This document shows, piece after piece, positions 5,540 through 9,033 of a stretch of 9,033 nt of DNA; the first letter of the stretch is position 1; every line of letters begins with the position of its first letter. Both the position numbers and the translations under genes were made by a program. The notes beneath the pieces were generated by a model. The model made no database searches. It was given only the letters and a program-made list of their open reading frames with translations, and was not told the origin of the DNA. Origin of the DNA: an uncultured Ruminococcus sp. (lineage in GTDB: Bacteria; Bacillota; Clostridia; Oscillospirales; Acutalibacteraceae). The stretch covers positions 1 through 9,033 of the forward strand of contig CACYDE010000191.1 of NCBI GenBank assembly GCA_902773045.1. Direction: 5' to 3'.

Positions 5540-6139
5540 GTGAAGCATGAGATCACATCTATGAATACAAAGAAATCCCTCGCAAACTCCCTGAGGAAAG
5601 CGATGGAAAGGAAAACCTTTTCAAAAATTACGGTCAGCGAAATAATTGAGGACTGCGGTGTGAACCGAAAAACATTTTATTATCATTTTCAGGATATTTA
5701 TGCGCTTCTTAAGTGGATGCTTGAACAGGATGCTATTGAGGTGGTGAAAAAATTTGACCTTATCGTTGATTATGAAGAGGCATTGATGTTTGTTATGAAT
5801 TACGTTGAAAGCAATCAGCATATCATAAACTGCGCGTATGACTCTATAGGACACGATCACGTTAAAAGCTTTTTCTACTCCGATTTTATCGAATTGGCTT
5901 CCACACTTATCACGAGTGCAGAGAAAAAACTCGGAAAAAGTCTGGAAGAGGATTACAAGAATTTTATGTGTAAATTCTATACCGAGGCTCTTTCAGGCAT
6001 GCTGATGGACTGGATAAAAAACAGAGAAACAGTAGATAAAGCCAAAGTTATAAATTATATTTCATCAACGATAAGAAATTCTCTGATAAGCATAATAGAA
6101 ACTTCCGGATACAAATCAAACGGAGCTGCAGGAATTTGA
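5540..6139 (+). CDS. TetR/AcrR-family transcriptional regulator, DhaS-like
   Basis: The start is the GTG at 5540, set by AGAAGG (5527-5532) seven bases before it; the in-frame ATG at 5561 has no such site. The 199-residue protein has an N-terminal helix-turn-helix (about 10-55) with KKSLANSLRKAME, FSKITVSEIIEDCGVNRKTF and YYHFQDIYALLKWML, then an all-helical ligand/dimer domain (about 60-185). The NRKTFYYHFQDIY recognition helix and KWMLEQ continuation resemble the DhaS-like branch with a TetR_C-type ligand domain, known from dihydroxyacetone-kinase regulators; no dha genes are visible here, so no such role is claimed. It probably represses its own two promoters through the inverted repeat at 5356-5374 and may control the divergent 103-aa gene. 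The gene is monocistronic. Its inducer is unknown. Confidence 0.88.
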   Translation: MKHEITSMNTKKSLANSLRKAMERKTFSKITVSEIIEDCGVNRKTFYYHFQDIYALLKWMLEQDAIEVVKKFDLIVDYEEALMFVMNYVESNQHIINCAYDSIGHDHVKSFFYSDFIELASTLITSAEKKLGKSLEEDYKNFMCKFYTEALSGMLMDWIKNRETVDKAKVINYISSTIRNSLISIIETSGYKSNGAAGI

Positions 6140-6318
6140 TTTTAATGTAAAATATCCGCATCAGGAAGAACTGACGGAAGTTTTTCACCCGGCATTATTG
6201 TGCTTCTTATGGAAAGATCGCTTGATCGGTATTTTTCGTAAGTTGTGGACATTGTTTTAAAAACAGGACAAATTTACATGTCGGAGTGTGGTATATCCGT
6301 TCAATATTATGGTGTGTT
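6140..6318 (+). other. gene-poor stretch after the TetR-type gene
   Basis: No coding frame longer than about 10-20 codons with a ribosome binding site is visible on either strand. The stretch holds a short GATC/GATC hairpin (about 6217-6230) followed by GGTATTTTT, and a 13-bp perfect palindrome, TGTTTT-A-AAAACA, at 6253-6265. It could be the regulator's 3' untranslated region or contain a small RNA. I see no gene. Confidence 0.5.
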
Positions 6319-6365
6319 AAACGTGCTTGGTTGAGAATATCTCATCTGAGCGCGTTTCTGTTTTT
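6319..6365 (+). terminator. strong terminator-like hairpin with no gene of its own
   Basis: Arms 6319-6335 and 6341-6357 pair over 17 positions with one T/T mismatch and three G-T pairs, closed by the five-base loop AATAT and followed by CTGTTTTT. The compensating G-T pairs suggest RNA folding rather than a chance DNA palindrome. It lies 180 bp after the TetR-type stop codon, so it ends either that transcript or a separate small RNA. Confidence 0.6.
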
Positions 6366-6462
6366 CCATGGTAAGAATTAAGGCAATACCGCACAAAGAC
6401 CGATTGCAGAAATAATGTGCGTTAACGTTATTGTCAACACACCCTGATAATGGATAATAAAG
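6366..6462. other. gene-free stretch with possible leftward promoter
   Basis: No convincing ORF. On the minus strand, TTGACA (about 6438-6433) followed after 17 bp by TATTTC (about 6415-6410) could form a weak leftward promoter reading towards the hairpin at 6319-6357. A GTTAAC palindrome (6421-6426) lies in its spacer. Nothing else is recognisable. Confidence 0.3.
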
Positions 6463-6505
6463 CACAGCACAAGAACCGGTAAAAGGCTTTGTGCTGTGTT
6501 TTTTT
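6463..6505 (+). terminator. rho-independent terminator
   Basis: CACAGCACAA (6463-6472) and TTGTGCTGTG (6489-6498) form a perfect 10-bp stem, followed by TTTTTTT (6499-6505). It points rightwards against the uracil-DNA glycosylase gene and may protect that gene from antisense transcription. On the minus strand the tract after the stem (CTTTATTA) is weaker but might end the glycosylase transcript. Confidence 0.75.
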
Positions 6506-6547
6506 ATTTGGTGACACGAAAGGAATATTAGCAGATGTCAATATTCA

Positions 6548-7126
6548 TTAATATGTATGATCGCAGATTTCTTTTATTTTATCTCTTAGTTTAAAGTAAT
6601 CTTCCATTGCTGCGGGCTTATTGTTTGGATTGCGAAGGAGTGCGGCAGGGTGAAGAGTAGCCATAAGGAGAGTGTCGTTTCGCTCAAAGAAGATTCCGTG
6701 TTCTTTGGTGATCTTGATATCGGGTTTTATGACCTTCATCGCGGAGATCCTACCCAAACAGACTATGATCTTCGGCTTTATAAGTTTTACTTGATTTCTG
6801 AGCCAAAAAATACACTGTTCCTGTTCCTCGGGTTTTGGATCTCTGTTTTTCGGAGGACGGCACTTAACCATGTTTGCGATATAGATATTTTTGTTGCGGT
6901 CAAGATCAATGACAGCCAGCATCTTGTCGAGAAGCTGACCGCCGCGGCCCACAAACGGTTCGCCTTTAAGATCCTCCTGTTCACCCGGTCCTTCTCCGAT
7001 AAACATAACCTCGGCATTGGGATTTCCGATTCCGAACACGAGGTTTGTTCTCGTCTGACACAATTCACATTTTCTGCATTTATAACATTCGGACTTCAGA
7101 TCCTCCCAATTTTCATACATTTTCAT
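6548..7126 (-). CDS. family 4 (Fe-S) uracil-DNA glycosylase
   Basis: Removes uracil from DNA, starting base-excision repair of deaminated cytosine; cytoplasmic. ATG 7126 follows AAAAGG at eight bases. The 192-residue protein has the family 4 hallmarks: CRKCEL with Cys17 and Cys20, the active-site stretch IGEGPGEQED (43-52), PFVGRGGQLLDKML, NMVKCRPPKNRDP with Cys89, Cys105 sixteen residues later, IIVCLG (120-125) and the C-terminal HPAALLR with His159. Cys17, Cys20, Cys89 and Cys105 fit the four ligands of the [4Fe-4S] cluster known in this family. Length is normal (about 190-210). The start codon overlaps the stop of a 46-aa upstream ORF (ATGA), so the two are probably translationally coupled and read from the promoter at 7353-7381. 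Identification is secure. Confidence 0.95.
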   Translation of the reverse strand: MKMYENWEDLKSECYKCRKCELCQTRTNLVFGIGNPNAEVMFIGEGPGEQEDLKGEPFVGRGGQLLDKMLAVIDLDRNKNIYIANMVKCRPPKNRDPKPEEQEQCIFWLRNQVKLIKPKIIVCLGRISAMKVIKPDIKITKEHGIFFERNDTLLMATLHPAALLRNPNNKPAAMEDYFKLRDKIKEICDHTY

Positions 7127-7263
7127 GAACTATACCTTTTGGACACCTCTAAAAACCTCCTGCCGCCCATCTGCACCGTATCTTCATCCGTCATATCGCC
7201 CAAAATTTCTTGACATACGTCAGTATGCTTTTGTCCTCCGCCTTGCTCTGCACTCACCGGCAT
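7123..7263 (-). CDS. 46-aa small ORF upstream of and overlapping the glycosylase gene
   Basis: Starts at ATG 7263 after AAAAGGAG, with only three bases between, a tight spacing. The product begins MPVSAEQGGGQKHTDVCQEI and ends LEVSKRYSS, with an acidic middle (GDMTDEDTVQMGG); no TM, signal peptide or known motif. Its TGA overlaps the glycosylase ATG as ATGA, and the glycosylase's AAAAGG lies inside it, so the layout is that of a coupled leader ORF. The first 15 codons lie in an 83-bp repeat that occurs again at the right edge, where the same N-terminus (MPVSAEQGGG) begins. Of the four differences between copies in these codons, three change the amino acid, so selection on the peptide is not evident. 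It may be a real small protein, a leader peptide, or a repeat that is open by chance. Confidence 0.5.
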   Translation of the reverse strand: MPVSAEQGGGQKHTDVCQEILGDMTDEDTVQMGGRRFLEVSKRYSS

Positions 7264-7301
7264 CGTCTCCTTTTGTCCGTCTATTTATTTGGATTGCTAT
7301 A
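7219..7301 (-). repeat. dispersed repeat, left copy
   Basis: Read on the minus strand from 7301, it matches 8951-9033 at 79 of 83 positions. It starts at TATAGCAATCC, carries a 38-bp leader identical in both copies that includes AAAAGGAG, and then the first 15 codons of the small ORF. Similarity stops sharply at 7301/7302; the inner end cannot be fixed because the other copy is cut by the window edge. Confidence 0.9.
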
Positions 7302-7352
7302 GGTTTTCAGAGATGTCTTTTTGCCTTTCCGATAAATTTTTTGATCTTTATA

Positions 7353-7381
7353 ATTTTATCACAATCTCGGAATAATTACAA
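7353..7381 (-). promoter_or_regulatory. promoter for the small ORF and glycosylase gene
   Basis: Read on the minus strand: TTGTAA (7381-7376), 17-bp spacer, TAAAAT (7358-7353) with TGA directly before it, an extended -10. The predicted start near 7346 lies outside the repeat, so the left repeat copy is transcribed as the leader rather than supplying the promoter. Confidence 0.6.
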
Positions 7382-7410
7382 TATTGCATACAAATTCGTT
7401 TCCGAAATTA

Positions 7411-7439
7411 TTGATTTTTTCATAAATTAGGTGTAAAAT
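7411..7439 (+). promoter_or_regulatory. promoter for the PduL gene
   Basis: TTGATT (7411-7416), 17-bp spacer, TAAAAT (7434-7439). Predicted start near 7446, leader about 55 bases. It is back to back with the leftward promoter, with 29 bp between the two -35 boxes. A weaker alternative (TTGATC, 17 bp, TATATG) ends just before the ribosome binding site. Confidence 0.55.
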
Positions 7440-7500
7440 AATAACGGATATTGCCCTTGATCTTTGGACAATAAAAATTTATATGGAATGGTGATAAAAA

Positions 7501-8070
7501 ATGAAGGTTATTGTTGAAACATCGGCTCGTCATATTCACGTAACTCAGGAAGTTCTTGAAACATTGTACGGCGCAGGTGCAGCGCTTACGAAGAAAAAAG
7601 ACTTGTCACAGCCGGGTCAGTTTGCTTGTGCGGAAAAAGTAACGGTTGTCGGTCCGAAAGGCGAACTTACCATGTCGATTCTGGGTCCGTTCAGAAAAGA
7701 AACTCAGGTCGAGGTTTCTCTCACAGACGCAAGAAAAATCGGAATTGCAGCGCCGATCAGAGAAAGCGGAGATATCATCGGAACTCCGGGCTGCAAGCTG
7801 GTGGGACCGAAGGGTGAATGCGAGATCGAATGCGGTGTTATCGCAGCAAAAAGACATATTCATCTTACTCCCGAGGAAGCCGATGAATTCGGATTAAAGG
7901 ATAAGCAGATCGTTTCCGTTGAGGTCGATGCGGGAACAGGAAGAAAACTTACTTTTGGAGATGTAGTAGTTCGTGTCAGATCTGATTTTGCGCCTGCTAT
8001 GCATATTGATACCGATGAGGCCAATGCCGCAGCCATAAGCGGAGTTGTGGAAGGAATCATTATTCCGTAA
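7501..8070 (+). CDS. pduL: phosphate propanoyltransferase (PduL-type phosphotransacylase)
   Basis: Interconverts acyl-CoA (acetyl- or propanoyl-CoA) and acyl-phosphate plus CoA. GGTGA sits six bases before ATG 7501. The 189-residue protein has the two-domain PduL layout: SARHIHV (His11, His13), TQVEVSLTDARKIGI (68-82), APIRESG, then the second half with AAKRHIHLTPEEAD (His119, His121) and MHIDTDEANAA (His168). These histidines match the two zinc sites known for the family, and Glu71 fits the remaining acidic ligand. It starts directly with MKVIVETSARHIH, lacking the N-terminal encapsulation peptide of microcompartment PduL, and no shell-protein genes are nearby. It is therefore likely a cytosolic housekeeping enzyme that feeds an acetate kinase encoded elsewhere. 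Its stop codon overlaps the next start (TAATG). Identification is secure; in vivo substrate is inferred. Confidence 0.93.
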   Translation: MKVIVETSARHIHVTQEVLETLYGAGAALTKKKDLSQPGQFACAEKVTVVGPKGELTMSILGPFRKETQVEVSLTDARKIGIAAPIRESGDIIGTPGCKLVGPKGECEIECGVIAAKRHIHLTPEEADEFGLKDKQIVSVEVDAGTGRKLTFGDVVVRVRSDFAPAMHIDTDEANAAAISGVVEGIIIP

Positions 8071-8813
8071 TGAAGCTGAGAAGTATATGTCTGTCTGTTT
8101 TCGGCATTATTTTCGTGTCGCTTGTAATGCTGATGAACGGACTTTGCACGACAATCGGATCCGAAAAAAGCGATGATATTTTGAAGATAGAGGGGATCGA
8201 CCCTACGGATATGTCACAATATTACGCGATGGGCGAATATTATCCTCCCGATGAAGTTGATACCATCAACATAAACTGGGTAGGCGGCCGTGTTGAGATC
8301 GTCGGATACGAAGAAGATTTTTATTTTGTTGAGGAAGCGGCGACCCGTCAGCTTATGGAGAACGAACGGCTTTCATATAGTCTGGACGGAAATGTTTTTT
8401 CGGTTTATTACGTTGAAAGCGAGGAAAACGTAATTGACGACGCTTTTAAAAAAATAGAAATACGTATTCCGAAACAGTTTTCAAAAAATCTGAAATCGGT
8501 CAATGTTAACACAAACGGAGAAGTAGTTTTCAAAAATTTTAATGCCGAAAATATCTCTGTAAATAATATAAACAGTCAGGTCTGTTTTGAGGACGTTTAC
8601 TCTCAGAATGCAAAAATTGAAACGGACGACGGAAATGTTGTTTTGAACGTCACCAACGGAATAGGTTATAACGTCAGTTTTGAATCAAAACAGGGTGTGA
8701 TGAAATCTTACATTGATAACGGTAAGAATAATTATATCAGCGGAGACGGAAAATATTCGTATTCGGTAAAGACCAAATCAGGAAATCTGGATGTTGCCTT
8801 GATAACGAATTGA
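8070..8813 (+). CDS. DUF4097-like membrane-anchored beta-repeat protein
   Basis: Begins at ATG 8070, sharing one base with the PduL stop (TAATG), so translation is probably coupled; no close ribosome binding site is visible, the nearest AAGGA being about 14 bases away. The 247-residue product has an N-terminal hydrophobic segment (about 6-26) acting as signal anchor or uncleaved signal; Cys26 is preceded by NGL, a poor lipobox. The rest is external, rich in short beta strands with the periodic pattern of DUF4097-type putative adhesins: INWVGGRVEIVGYEE, IEIRIPK, SVNVNTNGEVVFKNF, ISVNNINSQVCFEDV, AKIETDDGNVVLNV and a final YSYSVKTKSGNLDVALI. Such folds are thought to be right-handed beta helices; their role is unknown. 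It has no evident metabolic link to PduL. A strong terminator follows 31 bp downstream. Confidence 0.75.
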   Translation: MKLRSICLSVFGIIFVSLVMLMNGLCTTIGSEKSDDILKIEGIDPTDMSQYYAMGEYYPPDEVDTININWVGGRVEIVGYEEDFYFVEEAATRQLMENERLSYSLDGNVFSVYYVESEENVIDDAFKKIEIRIPKQFSKNLKSVNVNTNGEVVFKNFNAENISVNNINSQVCFEDVYSQNAKIETDDGNVVLNVTNGIGYNVSFESKQGVMKSYIDNGKNNYISGDGKYSYSVKTKSGNLDVALITN

Positions 8814-8844
8814 TGAAATACATTTAGCATGTTTCTGTCGGAAT

Positions 8845-8896
8845 AAAAAAGATCGTCAGCTTGGTTTTGCTATGCCAAGCTGACGATCTTTTTTAG
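8845..8896. terminator. strong rho-independent terminator
   Basis: A 20-bp perfect stem, AAAAAAGATCGTCAGCTTGG (8845-8864) against its complement (8875-8894), with a ten-base loop and flanking A- and T-runs. It ends the PduL/DUF4097-like operon and, being symmetrical, could also stop leftward transcription. Confidence 0.9.
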
Positions 8897-8950
8897 AGAT
8901 TATGTTAGGGGATATGGGGAAATACTTATTAACTCAAACTTCCCACATAT

Positions 8951-9033
8951 TATAGCAATCCAAATAAATAGACGGACAAAAGGAGACGATGCCGGTAAGT
9001 GCAGAGCAAGGCGGAGGACGAAGGCATACTGGC
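8951..9033 (+). repeat. dispersed repeat, right copy (cut by window edge)
   Basis: Inverted relative to the copy at 7219-7301 and 79/83 identical. It starts sharply at TATAGCAATCC and continues to the last base of the window, so the full length is unknown. All four differences fall after the ATG at 8989 and all are A/G transitions. Just before it, ATATGGGGAA (about 8914-8923) can pair with TTCCCACATAT (8940-8950) with one bulged base, which brings the pairing up to the repeat boundary. Confidence 0.9.
8989..9033 (+). CDS. start of a second small ORF of the MPVSAEQGGG type, partial
   Basis: ATG 8989 after AAAAGGAG with a three-base gap, reading MPVSAEQGGGRRHTG to the window end, still open. 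It matches residues 1-15 of the 46-aa ORF before the glycosylase gene except Q11R, K12R and D15G. The ORF probably serves as a leader for a rightward gene outside the window, as its counterpart does for the glycosylase. Whether the peptide is made cannot be told. Confidence 0.4.
   Translation, partial: MPVSAEQGGGRRHTG

Noticed and set aside
6309..6371. 20-aa minus-strand ORF (MEKQKRAQM start) over the orphan hairpin
   Set aside because: No ribosome binding site, and the hairpin arms account for most of its sequence.
6650..7213. Long + strand frame opposite the glycosylase gene
   Set aside because: It is the shadow of a gene with all family 4 glycosylase motifs; its product has no recognisable features and no ribosome binding site.
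7606..7897. Several overlapping frames inside the PduL gene
   Set aside because: They lie in other frames of a clearly identified enzyme gene and have biased compositions typical of shadows.
8145..8147. Lipoprotein anchoring of the DUF4097-like protein at Cys26
   Set aside because: The residues before the Cys (NGL) do not fit a lipobox; a signal anchor is more likely.
1..9033. CRISPR arrays, tRNA or rRNA genes, transposase genes
   Set aside because: No regularly spaced repeats, cloverleaf-like sequences or transposase motifs were seen on either strand.

Overview
The window looks like a chromosomal segment of a low-to-moderate-GC anaerobic Firmicute, most plausibly Clostridia of the Ruminococcus/Oscillospirales type. 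The evidence is a zinc-ribbon 'KEYMP' Ser/Thr kinase next to a PP2C phosphatase, a stand-alone PduL phosphotransacylase, a family 4 (Fe-S) uracil-DNA glycosylase, a DUF4097-like surface protein, AAGGAG-type ribosome binding sites and U-rich hairpin terminators. The genus is an inference from gene content, not a sequence match.

Layout. Positions 1-865 are a decayed prophage piece: the 3' end of one phage-like gene, an intact 107-aa phage-type hypothetical gene with its own terminator, a structured leader, and a frameshifted, truncated gp20-type scaffold gene running into a worn terminator. A good sigma-A promoter (872-900) starts host-type genes on the + strand: a membrane GGDEF protein, a PP2C phosphatase, a membrane-anchored Ser/Thr kinase with a zinc ribbon and an acidic external tail, and a 68-aa signal-peptide/TM miniprotein. 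A strong bidirectional hairpin at 4716-4765 closes this block and also terminates a convergent 103-aa beta-rich hypothetical gene.

That hypothetical gene is divergent from a TetR/AcrR-family regulator of the DhaS-like type. Their shared 360-bp region holds one leftward and two rightward promoters, a near-perfect 19-bp inverted repeat over the -35 box of the second, and two hairpins in the regulator's leader. After the regulator come about 320 bp without a gene but with a strong orphan hairpin.

The last third has the uracil-DNA glycosylase on the minus strand, preceded by a 46-aa ORF overlapping it by ATGA, and divergent from a PduL/DUF4097-like pair on the + strand. The small ORF starts inside an 83-bp sequence repeated in inverted orientation at the right edge (79/83 identical), where a second copy of the same ORF begins and runs off the window. 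This repeated leader plus small-ORF start is the least explained item here.

The phosphatase and kinase probably form a reversible signalling pair, and the GGDEF protein upstream may add c-di-GMP input. PduL links acyl-CoA to acyl-phosphate in fermentation. The other gene links are positional only.
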